From Hymenobacter glacialis (GTDB taxonomy: Bacteria > Bacteroidota > Bacteroidia > Cytophagales > Hymenobacteraceae), in contig NZ_MDZC01000133.1 of assembly GCF_001816165.1 (NCBI RefSeq), forward strand, positions 62,001 to 126,000: a stretch of DNA of 64,000 nucleotides, given 5' to 3'. This document shows, one piece after another, positions 51,397 through 59,565 of the stretch. The position numbers and the translations under genes were made by a program. The notes beneath the pieces were generated by a model. The model worked only from the letters and a program-made list of their open reading frames with translations, did not search any database and was not told the DNA's origin. Every line of letters begins with the position of its first letter. Position 1 is the stretch's first letter.

Positions 51397-52167
51397 TTAC
51401 TCGCCCAGCAGGCCGCCGAGTACCCCGCCGCCCTCCTTTTGGGAATTGCCTCCGCCTGGCGCCAGGGCACGAATGAGCTTTTTTACCGGCATGGATTGAA
51501 TCCAGACCCGGCCGGTGCCGCGCAGGGTGGCTAGCATGAGCCCTTCTCCGCCAAAAATCATCGATTTCAGACCCCCGGCGCGGGCAATGCTAAAATCAAT
51601 GCTCGGCTCAAAAGCCACTACGCAGCCCGTGTCTACGCGCAACAGCTCGTTGTTAAGCTTCTTTTCGATGATGGTGCCGCCGCCGTGCACGAAGGCTTTG
51701 CCATCGCCGGTGAGCTTTTGCAGGATAAAGCCCTCGCCGCCAAAAAGACCCGCGCCCAGTTTCTGGTTGAAGTGCAGGCTGATTTTGGTGCCCCGTGCCG
51801 CCGCGAGAAAACCATCTTTCTGCACAATGAGGCCGTTGGGCATGTCGCCCAGGTTCACGGGAATGATGGTGCCGGGGTAGGGTGCCGAAAAGGCCACCCG
51901 GCTTTTGCCGTAGCCCCCGCGGTGGGTGAAGTGCGTGAGAAAGAGCGACTCGCCGGTAATGAGGCGCGTACCGGCCGAAAACAGCTTGCCCATCAGGCCC
52001 TGGTCGGGCTCGGAACCGTCGCCCATCTTGGTTTCAAACGCAATGCCCTCGTCCATGTAAACCATGGCTCCGGCCTCCGCGATTACGGTTTCGTTGGGGT
52101 CCAGCTCAATTTCAAGCACTTGAATGTCGGAACCGAGGATGCGAAAGTCAACGTCGTGAGAAAGCAT
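51397..52167 (-). CDS. AIM24 / TIGR00266 family protein
   Basis: 256 residues from ATG 52167. The start FRILGSDIQVLEIELDPNETVIAEAGAMVYMDEGIAFETKMGDGS and the repeated Gly-rich strands (GFLAAARGTKISLHFNQKLGAGLFGGEGFILQKLTGDGKAFVHGGG, FGGEGLMLATLRGTGRVWIQSMP) are those of the AIM24/TIGR00266 beta-prism-like family. Function unknown in bacteria; the mitochondrial relative AIM24 is needed for normal inner-membrane structure. Cytoplasmic. The frame extends to 52260 without resemblance. Confidence 0.9.
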   Translation of the reverse strand: MLSHDVDFRILGSDIQVLEIELDPNETVIAEAGAMVYMDEGIAFETKMGDGSEPDQGLMGKLFSAGTRLITGESLFLTHFTHRGGYGKSRVAFSAPYPGTIIPVNLGDMPNGLIVQKDGFLAAARGTKISLHFNQKLGAGLFGGEGFILQKLTGDGKAFVHGGGTIIEKKLNNELLRVDTGCVVAFEPSIDFSIARAGGLKSMIFGGEGLMLATLRGTGRVWIQSMPVKKLIRALAPGGGNSQKEGGGVLGGLLGE

Positions 52168-52310
52168 GGTACAGAAAAAATGGGAAAGGAAGTGAGAAGT
52201 GCGGGTTCGTTGTATGACGAAGCTTACTGCATCGCCGCATACAGCAGGCTGTGCCGCCACGGCCGCCCATCGGCTGCCAAGCAGTGGTCAGAAACTGTCT
52301 GGCGCGGTGG

Positions 52311-52706
52311 CTAGTCCTTCTTGGATGAGGTGCTGCGGAGTTTGGCAGCCGCAGCATCCGGGTTGGCTGCGGCTTTTTTGCGCTTGGCCTCCTGGCTACT
52401 GCGCTTCATAAACTCTTCGTCGCTTTCCTCTGGCTCGGGCGCATGCTCGGCGTCGGCAATGGGGAAGTCTTCGTCGTCGGCATCGTCTTCGCCGGGCTTT
52501 TCACCAAACTGGCCAGCGCGGTCCACCAACTTTTTGTCGCGCACGTGCCGGCCCAGAAATTGGTTTATCTGCTCGATGCTATAGTTTGAGGTGATTTCGC
52601 CCAACGGATTAACGCCGATTTCGAAGCCCTCCAATTCCTTGTGAACGCGGGCTTTCTTGTCGGGGTCCTGAGTTTTCGACTTGGGTTTTACGGGTTTCTT
52701 GGCCAT
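52311..52706 (-). CDS. Conserved acidic/basic hypothetical protein
   Basis: 131 residues. The first 30 are Lys/Pro-rich (KKPVKPKSKTQDPDKKARVHKELEG), residues 30-60 are ordered-looking (FEIGVNPLGEITSNYSIEQINQFLGRHVRDKKL), then an acidic stretch (EDDADDEDFPIADAEHAPEPEESDEEF) and a basic Ala-rich tail (KRKKAAANPDAAAAKL). The order VNPFGEI...NFDIDKINEFLN is a recurrent Bacteroidota pattern. Function unknown. It lies between AIM24 and gltX, all on the minus strand. Confidence 0.7.
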   Translation of the reverse strand: MAKKPVKPKSKTQDPDKKARVHKELEGFEIGVNPLGEITSNYSIEQINQFLGRHVRDKKLVDRAGQFGEKPGEDDADDEDFPIADAEHAPEPEESDEEFMKRSSQEAKRKKAAANPDAAAAKLRSTSSKKD

Positions 52707-52835
52707 GGTGGGATAATGGTGAGGCTACGACTAATACATCACTTTACGCAAACCACGGCCGAGAGGTGGCGTGCCGCCGCAGAACCTAACGCAGAAGGGC
52801 CGGCCATCGGCCAGCCCTTCTCACTAAATGCCGCA

Positions 52836-54395
52836 TTATCCGGTTTTCGAAGCTAGTTGCTTAGTGAGCTCGCGGCGGTTCGCAAGCGGGTAGCTACCTC
52901 GTCCGTGCCTAGAATCACCAGGGTTTCGAACAGGTCGGGGCCGCGCGGCGCCGGTCGCGGCCACGCGCAGGGCTTGCAGCACCTGGCCTGGCTTGAGGCC
53001 CTGCGCTTCCATGGTTTGGTTGAACAAGGTTTTCAGGCCGTCGGCCGTAGCATCGGAAGCAGTGGGAATGGCCGCTGCGTAGGCGACGAGGGCTGCTGCT
53101 ACTTCGGGATTCCACTTTTTGCTGATTACGGCCTGGTCGTATTCCGTGGGTGCCTGGAAGAAGTACTTGGCTTCCTGCCAAAAGTCGTTCGGGAAGCTTA
53201 CCCGCTCCTTCATCACGCCCACTATCTGTTCGGCTTTTGCCCGCGAGCAGGTGATGCCGTGCTCGGTGAGGGCCGTGAGCAGGTAAGGTGCCAACTCGGC
53301 ATCGGGCTTGGCGCGTAGGTAGTGCTCGTTGAACCACTTCACCTTGTTCTGGTCGAACTTGGCCGGTGACTTGCTCACGCGCTCAATCGAAAACGCTTGA
53401 ATCAGCTCGTCCATAGAGAAAATCTCCTGCTGGGTGCCGGGGTTCCAGCCCAGAAAGGCGAGGAAGTTCACCAGCGCTTCGGGCAGGTAGCCTTCTTCGC
53501 GGTAGCCCTTGCTGATGGTTGGTTCGCCGGTTTCGGCATCGGTGCCGTGCCATTCCAAGGGGAACACAGGGAAGCCCAGGCGGTCGCCGTCGCGCTTGCT
53601 GAGCTTGCCGGTGCCGTCGGGCTTCAGTAGCAGGGGCAGGTGGGCAAACTGCGGCATGGTGCTTTCCCAGCCCAGGTAGCGGTACAGCAGCACGTGCAGC
53701 GGCGCCGAGGGCAGCCACTCCTCACCCCGAATCACGTGGGAGATTTCCATCAGGTGGTCGTCCACGATGTTGGCCAGGTGGTACGTGGGCATGCCGTCCG
53801 ACTTCATCAGCACCTTGTCGTCTACGGCGCTTGAATGCACCACCACCCAGCCGCGAATCATGTCCTGAAAGCGGATTTCCTCCTTGCGGGGCACCTTCAG
53901 GCGAATCACGTACTGTGCGCCGCTATCAAGCAGGGTCTTCACCTCGTCCTCGGGCAGGGTGAGCGAATTGCGCATCTGGGCGCGGGTAATGCTGTTGTAC
54001 TGCGGGTTGGGCACTTTGGCGGCCTGCAGGCGGGCGCGCATAGCGTCCAGCTCCTCTGGCGTATCGAAGGCATAGTAGGCGTGGCCGCCGGCAATGAGCT
54101 GGTCGGCGTACTGCTTGTACATGGGCTTGCGCTCGCTCTGCTTGTAGGGGCCGTGGGGGCCGCCCACGCCCTGGCCTTCGTCGATGACGATGCCGCACCA
54201 GGCCAATGCCTCCAGAATGTATTCCTCCGCGCCGGGTACAAAGCGGTTTTGGTCGGTGTCCTCGATGCGCAACAGCATCTTGCCGCCGAGCTTGCGGGCC
54301 AGCAAATAGTTGTACAGCGCAGTGCGCACGCCGCCAATGTGCAGCGGCCCGGTGGGCGAGGGCGCAAAACGCACCCGAACTTCTCTATCAGTCAT
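52836..54395 (-). CDS. gltX: Glutamyl-tRNA synthetase, C-terminal frame apparently shifted
   Basis: 519 residues as read from ATG 54395; the longer frame to 54452 crosses the -7 box and is rejected. The HIGH motif is PSPTGPLHIGG, the KMSKS equivalent is KLSKRDG. The first about 488 residues are normal, but the end, RPRPVRNPGDSRHG, is unlike the family. Removing one base near 52941-52950 restores GPDLFETLVILGTDEVATRL, the expected C-terminus, with a stop at 52853. Since gltX is essential, an assembly error is more likely than a real mutation. Its -7 box is at 54435. Confidence 0.9.
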   Translation of the reverse strand: MTDREVRVRFAPSPTGPLHIGGVRTALYNYLLARKLGGKMLLRIEDTDQNRFVPGAEEYILEALAWCGIVIDEGQGVGGPHGPYKQSERKPMYKQYADQLIAGGHAYYAFDTPEELDAMRARLQAAKVPNPQYNSITRAQMRNSLTLPEDEVKTLLDSGAQYVIRLKVPRKEEIRFQDMIRGWVVVHSSAVDDKVLMKSDGMPTYHLANIVDDHLMEISHVIRGEEWLPSAPLHVLLYRYLGWESTMPQFAHLPLLLKPDGTGKLSKRDGDRLGFPVFPLEWHGTDAETGEPTISKGYREEGYLPEALVNFLAFLGWNPGTQQEIFSMDELIQAFSIERVSKSPAKFDQNKVKWFNEHYLRAKPDAELAPYLLTALTEHGITCSRAKAEQIVGVMKERVSFPNDFWQEAKYFFQAPTEYDQAVISKKWNPEVAAALVAYAAAIPTASDATADGLKTLFNQTMEAQGLKPGQVLQALRVAATGAARPRPVRNPGDSRHGRGSYPLANRRELTKQLASKTG

Positions 54396-54434
54396 AAAGC
54401 AAAAAAAGCGCACTCCGTCGGCCGGAACGCGTCG

Positions 54435-54442
54435 CAAAGGTA
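54435..54442 (-). promoter_or_regulatory. Putative -7 box (TACCTTTG) for gltX
   Basis: On the minus strand TACCTTTG fits TAnnTTTG and lies 39 bases before ATG 54395. It places the start downstream of the alternative ATG at 54452. Confidence 0.5.
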
Positions 54443-54667
54443 ACGCCGCCACTCACTAGCGCGAAGCGTTATCTCCAGACTGCTACACGGGAGCGGGAGG
54501 CGCCGGAGTAAAGACCGCTCACCCCACTGGTGGTAATCAGGTGGGGCTTTTGGGGTGGGTGAAGTGCAAAGCCCCGCAGCACTACTGCACAGTCCCGGAA
54601 ACAGGGAAGCGCTGTGTTGCTCGGAATGGGGACTTGTATAGACCTCTGCAGGAATTCGAACAAGCTG

Positions 54668-54763
54668 GTCATCCTGAGCTTGCGAAACACCTTATCGCGC
54701 TTGAATTACAAGCGTTTGATAAAATCTCATTTGTGATAAGGTCTTTCGCAAGCTCAGGATGGC
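54668..54763. repeat. REP-like inverted repeat, family A copy 4
   Basis: Arms 54668-54696 and 54735-54763 are inverted copies with two mismatches in 29; ends GTCATCCTGAGC and GCTCAGGATGGC. The surrounding region (54443-54778) has no gene; 54520-54560 holds a GGTGGGG/CCCCACC pair that could be a terminator. Confidence 0.85.
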
Positions 54764-54778
54764 AGACTGCCTTACTTT

Positions 54779-55162
54779 CTACGCGCCCACGGCGATGCAG
54801 GAAATCTCAACTTCCACATCACGGGGTAAGCGGCTCACCTCCACGGTTTCACGGGCGGGTGCCGTGGCGTCTTCAAAGTAGGAGCCGTACACTTGGTTGA
54901 TGGTCGCGAAGTTGCTGAGGTCTTTTACAAAAATGCTGCACTTCACCACATCGGTCAGGGCCAGGCCGGCTGCAGCCAGCACCGCAGTGAGGTTCTTGAG
55001 TACCTGATGGGTTTGGGCGGCTACGTCGCCGGCTACCAGCTGGCCCGCCGCATCCAGCGGTATCTGGCCCGAAACGTACACGGTGTTGCCAGCCTTCACG
55101 GCTTGGGAGTAGGGCCCAATGGGGGCGGGAGCTTGGTCGGTGAGGATAATCTGGTGGGCCAT
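54779..55162 (-). CDS. ridA: RidA-family protein (enamine/imine deaminase)
   Basis: 127 residues, the full YjgF/YER057c/UK114 fold: APAPIGPYSQAVKAGNTVYVSGQIPLDAAGQLV, QVLKNLTAVLAAAGLALTDVVKCSIFVKDL, and RETVEVSRLPRDVEVEISCIAV with the active-site Arg near residue 107. It hydrolyses reactive enamine/imine intermediates from amino-acid metabolism. Cytoplasmic trimer. Its promoter overlaps that of the divergent gene at 55211. Confidence 0.95.
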   Translation of the reverse strand: MAHQIILTDQAPAPIGPYSQAVKAGNTVYVSGQIPLDAAGQLVAGDVAAQTHQVLKNLTAVLAAAGLALTDVVKCSIFVKDLSNFATINQVYGSYFEDATAPARETVEVSRLPRDVEVEISCIAVGA

Positions 55163-55180
55163 GAGTGCGAATGGTTAAGG

Positions 55181-55199
55181 TATCTTTGGCCCAAAGTAA
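55181..55199. promoter_or_regulatory. Overlapping divergent -7 boxes
   Basis: TATCTTTG (55181-55188, +) and TTACTTTG (55192-55199, -) face each other and form the palindrome CTTTGGCCCAAAG. They would drive the gene at 55211 and ridA. Confidence 0.5.
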
Positions 55200-55210
55200 C
55201 TACCGAAACC

Positions 55211-55912
55211 ATGCACATTCTGGTTATTGACGGCCACCACGTAGAAGCGGAGTTCCGCGCGAAGTTCGGCCCGGCGCACGATTACAGTTTCTTCAACACG
55301 AACTATTCAGACCGTGCTGAACAGGACCGTATGGTGGAGAACATGCTAGCTGCAGCCGATACAGTTGACGTGGTTTTTAGTGGTGAAGGCGGACAGTCAT
55401 ATTTGCTTTTCGCTCATTTAACTATCCCGGTTTTTGTAGAAGCTTCTGATGAATCTCTGATTGAAAGTCTGGAATATGAGGGCGTTGCCCTTGATGCGCT
55501 GCTATTTGGATATTGCGGCCTGCCCACTCTGGTAAACCGTCCACTTCTGGAAGTGAGTGTTTGGAACGAAAATAACCGCCAAAAGCTGGCCGAAACCTGC
55601 GCCGCCCTCGGCACCGACTACCGTGTGGTAGCCGACCGCGTGGGCTTGGTCACGCCCCGCGTCGTCTGCCAAATCATCAACGAGGCGTGCTTCACGTTGC
55701 AGGAAGGCACAGCCAGCATGCAAGACATTGACCTCGGCATGCGGCTCGGGACCAACTACCCACGCGGGCCCTTTGCTTGGGCCAATGCCATTGGTGTGGA
55801 GCGGGTGTATGCCGTGCTGGAAGCTATGTGGCACGATACCCACGACGAGCGCTACAAAGTGTGCCCCCTGCTGAAGCGACAGGCACTGAGTGGCGAACCG
55901 TTCAACATATAG
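55211..55912 (+). CDS. 3-hydroxyacyl-CoA dehydrogenase family protein, reduced N-terminus
   Basis: 233 residues from ATG 55211. Residues 130-230 match the C-terminal helical 3HCDH domain: DRVGLVTPRVVCQIINEACFTLQEGTASMQDIDLGMRLGTNYPRGPFAWANAIGVERVYAVLEAM. The N-terminal half begins MHILVIDGHHVEAEF and lacks the GxGxxG NAD motif, and the catalytic His/Glu region is not recognisable. It may be a non-enzymatic or differently specific relative. Such proteins pair with acyl-CoA pathways (see 20656). Confidence 0.75.
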   Translation: MHILVIDGHHVEAEFRAKFGPAHDYSFFNTNYSDRAEQDRMVENMLAAADTVDVVFSGEGGQSYLLFAHLTIPVFVEASDESLIESLEYEGVALDALLFGYCGLPTLVNRPLLEVSVWNENNRQKLAETCAALGTDYRVVADRVGLVTPRVVCQIINEACFTLQEGTASMQDIDLGMRLGTNYPRGPFAWANAIGVERVYAVLEAMWHDTHDERYKVCPLLKRQALSGEPFNI

Positions 55913-56063
55913 TCAGCCATTTTTTAGGGAGAGCCGAAATTAGTTTCAAATGAGGAAGCACCGCCCATGTTATGGCGCGGACGGTTTGGCGACTACTTTT
56001 TTCGCGCCAAAGTAGTTAGGCTAAGCCGTTGGCCGTATCCTGTTGTTTTCTTTTTAGTTGCAA

Positions 56064-56105
56064 AAGAAAAGGCAGGACCCACGTTACCGTTTGTCCTGCC
56101 TTTCA
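56064..56105. terminator. Two-way terminator between the 3HCDH-like gene and glmS
   Basis: AAAAGGCAGGAC pairs with GTCCTGCCTTT. Transcripts of both convergent genes meet here. Confidence 0.85.
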
Positions 56106-56135
56106 CAGTTTTACAAAGTTGTTAGGTTCTCTGCC

Positions 56136-57971
56136 CTACTCCACCGTCACCGACTTGGCCAAGTTGCGGGGCTGGTCCACGTTGCAGCCCCGAAGCACCG
56201 CAATGTGGTAAGAGAGCAACTGCAGCGGCACCACCGACACCAGCGGCATCAGCACTTCGCTGGTGTGAGGTACTTCAATCACAAATTCGGCCATGGCTGG
56301 AATGACGGTATCGCCCTCGCTCACCACGGCAATGATGCGGCCTTTGCGCGCCTTCACTTCCTGGATGTTGCTCACCACTTTCTCATAGGAGCTGTCGCGC
56401 GTGGCAATTACCACCACGGGCATGTGTTCGTCAATCAGGGCGATGGGGCCGTGCTTCATCTCTGCGGCGGGGTAGCCTTCTGCGTGGATGTAGCTGATTT
56501 CCTTGAGCTTGAGCGCGCCTTCCAATGCAACGGGGAAGTTGTAGCCGCGGCCCAGGTACAGGAAATTGGTGGCATCCTTAAAAATCTCGGCAATGGCCTG
56601 AATCTCTGTGTCAAGCAGCAGTGCCTTCTCTACTTTAGACGGAATGGTATCCAACTCCACCATCAGCTCCCGCAGCTTGGTGTCGGTGATAGTGCCGCGC
56701 TTCTGGCCCATAATCATGGCCAGCAGCGTGAGCACCGTCACCTGAGCGGTGAATGCCTTGGTAGAAGCTACGCCAATTTCCGGCCCGGCGTGAGTGTAAG
56801 CACCCGCATCGGTAGCGCGCGCAATGCTGCTGCCCACTACGTTGCAGACTCCGAAAATGGTTGCGCCTTTGCTCTTAGCCAGTTCAATGGCGGCCAGCGT
56901 GTCGGCCGTTTCACCGCTTTGCGAAATGGCAATTACGATGTCGCGCTCCGTAATAACCGGGTTGCGGTAGCGGAATTCCGACGCGTATTCAACCTCCACC
57001 GGAATGCGGGCCAAATCCTCAATCAGGTACTCGGCCACCAGGCCAGCGTGCCACGACGTGCCGCAGGCGACAATGATGATGCGCTGAGCATTCACAAACT
57101 TTTGCTCGTACGCCCGAATGCCGCCCATGTTGAGGTGGCCTGCCTCCAATTCCAGGCGCCCGCGCATGGAATCGAGGATGGAGCGGGGTTGCTCAAAAAT
57201 CTCCTTCAGCATGAAGTGCTCGTAGCCGCCTTTCTCAATGCTCTCGAGCTCCATTTCCAGCCTCTGGATATAGGGGGTCTGGCTTACGTCCTCTTTGCTG
57301 CGAATCTCCAGTTGCCCATCGCGGATAACCACAATTTCGTAGTCGTTCACGTACACAACTTCGTTGGTGTACTCAATGATAGGAGTCGCATCCGAAGCAA
57401 TAAAGAATTCGCCCTCGCCAATGCCAATTACCATCGGCGAGCCTTTGCGGGCTGCGATGAGCTGGTTGGGGGCATCCTTGCTGAGCACCACAATGGCGTA
57501 CGCGCCCACTACTTCGTGCAGGGCCAGGCGCACGGCCTCTTCCAGAGAACAGGCGTTCTGCTTTTGGATTTCCTCAATCAGGTTCACGAAAACTTCCGTG
57601 TCCGTATCGGAATGGAACGTGTGGCCCTGCTGCTGCAAATGCGTCTTTAGCGCCGCGTAGTTCTCAATAATGCCATTGTGGATAATGGCAATCCGCTGAG
57701 AAGTAGAGTAGTGGGGGTGAGCGTTTTCATCATTAGGCTCGCCGTGGGTAGCCCACCGGGTATGACCCATGCCCACATTGGCGTGCGTGTCCTTGTCCGC
57801 GATGTAAGCTTCCAAGTCGCTAACCTTGCCTTTCTTTTTGAAGACATTGAGGTCACCATTGAGCAAGGCTACGCCCGCAGAATCGTAACCGCGGTATTCG
57901 AGCCGACGCAGGCCTTTGAGAATAATAGGGCAGGCCTCACGATGGCCCAAATAAGCGACAATGCCGCACAT
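56136..57971 (-). CDS. glmS: Glutamine--fructose-6-phosphate aminotransferase (isomerising)
   Basis: First step of UDP-GlcNAc synthesis: glutamine plus fructose-6-phosphate gives glucosamine-6-phosphate. 611 residues. The N-terminal Cys2 (MCGIVAYLG) is the glutaminase nucleophile, with GHTRWATHG at about 70. Two SIS domains follow: CGTSWHAGLVAEYLIED, SQSGETADTLAAIELAKSKGA and YLGRGYNFPVALEGALKLKEISYIHAEGYPAAEMKHGPIALI, and the end is LAKSVTVE, as in all GlmS. It stands alone. No glmS ribozyme or other leader structure was seen in the 70 bases before it. Confidence 0.97.
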   Translation of the reverse strand: MCGIVAYLGHREACPIILKGLRRLEYRGYDSAGVALLNGDLNVFKKKGKVSDLEAYIADKDTHANVGMGHTRWATHGEPNDENAHPHYSTSQRIAIIHNGIIENYAALKTHLQQQGHTFHSDTDTEVFVNLIEEIQKQNACSLEEAVRLALHEVVGAYAIVVLSKDAPNQLIAARKGSPMVIGIGEGEFFIASDATPIIEYTNEVVYVNDYEIVVIRDGQLEIRSKEDVSQTPYIQRLEMELESIEKGGYEHFMLKEIFEQPRSILDSMRGRLELEAGHLNMGGIRAYEQKFVNAQRIIIVACGTSWHAGLVAEYLIEDLARIPVEVEYASEFRYRNPVITERDIVIAISQSGETADTLAAIELAKSKGATIFGVCNVVGSSIARATDAGAYTHAGPEIGVASTKAFTAQVTVLTLLAMIMGQKRGTITDTKLRELMVELDTIPSKVEKALLLDTEIQAIAEIFKDATNFLYLGRGYNFPVALEGALKLKEISYIHAEGYPAAEMKHGPIALIDEHMPVVVIATRDSSYEKVVSNIQEVKARKGRIIAVVSEGDTVIPAMAEFVIEVPHTSEVLMPLVSVVPLQLLSYHIAVLRGCNVDQPRNLAKSVTVE

Positions 57972-58041
57972 GGCAGAAGAATTAATTAATAAATAGAATT
58001 GAAAAGCAACAGCTCACTAGCGACGTACTTACCAGCCTTGA

Positions 58042-59565
58042 CTAGCGCTTGGTGTAATACACGCGAAGACTGATGTTGTTAGCATCAATTACAGCTCGAT
58101 TCAGCGACAACGTAAGGGCCGAATTAATGTTCGGCACCAGCACAAGTGCCGCCGGATTACCATCAAGCTTATTGGCAATGTAAGCCTGTAGATAGCTGGT
58201 GATAAGCAAATTGTAGTAGGGTTGCGTTGCACTGGAATTCACCAGCGTGCCAACAGACGGAACTCCAGTAGCTAACTGGTTTGACCCGTCGGCTTGTACC
58301 ACGCGGTCGGTTGGAATGAAATTGACAATGCGCTGCAGGGGCCTGTTGTTGGCATCTACCTCGAGGGCATAGATGGCGGCAGGATTCGTAAGTAGCGCGT
58401 TGCTAAAGGGCTTTACGGGCACTCGTAGCTCCGCGCGGTTGATGATGACGCCGGGCGTGGCCAGCAGTTTATCAAGGCTTTTAAACGTCACGCGTGTGCC
58501 CAGGCCAACACCATCCTGCAGGTAACTGGTACCACTCAGAACCCCGGAATTGCCGGATACAGCCTGCGTTACATCGGCCAGCGCATTGAGCGGGGTACCA
58601 CTCAAGTCGTTGATTATTTGTGTGTAGTAGCGTGGGTCACTGGCTGGGGCGCTGGTTGGGGCACCGTTAATGCCGCTGTAAACCGAACCAAAAAACACGG
58701 AGAATGAGCGCCATTTCCGGCGTACCGTGGAGGGCGGCGCCGGAACAGCGCCATCGTGGAAAAATAAGGCTAAGCGGTGGTTATACGCCCGGCCAAAACT
58801 CACAATGCCACTGGAATAGCCTGCACTTGGCGTGATGGCCAAGCCTTTCAGCAGGCCATCGAGCTGGGCCTGCGTAAAGGTGGTGCCCCGCAACGCCGGG
58901 AAAAACGTGGTGCTGAAGAATGACGAAGCCACGGCTGGTGCCGGAGCAAACGGTGCGGCGACGGCCGAAGTACGCTGCAATACCAAACGGACCGTCTGGT
59001 CTGGAACAGTGGCGGTGGTAGCCGGCGTGGTTCCGGTAGCCGCCGTAGTCACCTGTACGGTGCGGTTGAGGCGACCCGTGATGTTTTGGCCCAGCGCCGG
59101 GCTCACCGTGGGCGTATTCGAACCGCTGTTGTAGGATTGCCGCTCGTCAAGAGGAGCCTGCAGGTTGAAAACGTCGAACTGCGCCGGCGTGGTCAAACTG
59201 CCGTCCACCTTGTCGAACCCCATCACCAAAACCACCGAGTCCAACACCGGCGTCGTCAATGACGACGGCAGCGAATCTTTGGAACTAACGGTAATGGTGT
59301 TGAGGTAAGCCCTTGCTTCGGTTGTGCCAGCAATGTTGTCGCTCAGCCGGCCCACCAGGAACTGATTGGCTTTGAGGGTTTGCACCGGAGCGATGCGCAC
59401 GGTGGCCACGTCAAGCAACGGGGTTTTGTATTCGATATACTCGGTACTGGTGGATGCCGTGCCGGGCAGGTCCACATTCAGGTCGGTGCCTTCGTCGCAG
59501 CCGGTCAGCGCCAGTGCGGTGAGAACTACCAGGGGAGCATAGCGGCTAGTTAGCAGCCAGTTCAT
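58042..59565 (-). CDS. DUF4270 outer-surface lipoprotein
   Basis: 507 residues. The signal ends TALALTGCDEGTDLNVDLPG, a lipobox with Cys23. The rest is the DUF4270 pattern: DVATVRIAPVQTLKANQFLVGRLSDN, repeated strands and YLQAYIANKLDGNPAALVLVPNINSALTLSLNRAVIDANNISLRVYYTKR at the end. The family is common in Bacteroidota and unassigned. Its start overlaps the end of the glycogen synthase-like gene by 20 bases, so the two are probably co-transcribed, in the order GT5 then DUF4270. Confidence 0.9.
   Translation of the reverse strand: MNWLLTSRYAPLVVLTALALTGCDEGTDLNVDLPGTASTSTEYIEYKTPLLDVATVRIAPVQTLKANQFLVGRLSDNIAGTTEARAYLNTITVSSKDSLPSSLTTPVLDSVVLVMGFDKVDGSLTTPAQFDVFNLQAPLDERQSYNSGSNTPTVSPALGQNITGRLNRTVQVTTAATGTTPATTATVPDQTVRLVLQRTSAVAAPFAPAPAVASSFFSTTFFPALRGTTFTQAQLDGLLKGLAITPSAGYSSGIVSFGRAYNHRLALFFHDGAVPAPPSTVRRKWRSFSVFFGSVYSGINGAPTSAPASDPRYYTQIINDLSGTPLNALADVTQAVSGNSGVLSGTSYLQDGVGLGTRVTFKSLDKLLATPGVIINRAELRVPVKPFSNALLTNPAAIYALEVDANNRPLQRIVNFIPTDRVVQADGSNQLATGVPSVGTLVNSSATQPYYNLLITSYLQAYIANKLDGNPAALVLVPNINSALTLSLNRAVIDANNISLRVYYTKR

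Noticed and set aside
54645..54665. A tRNA-like GGAATTCGAAC word before the fourth REP-like repeat
   Set aside because: The flanking bases do not form a T stem or acceptor stem on either strand. No tRNA is present.
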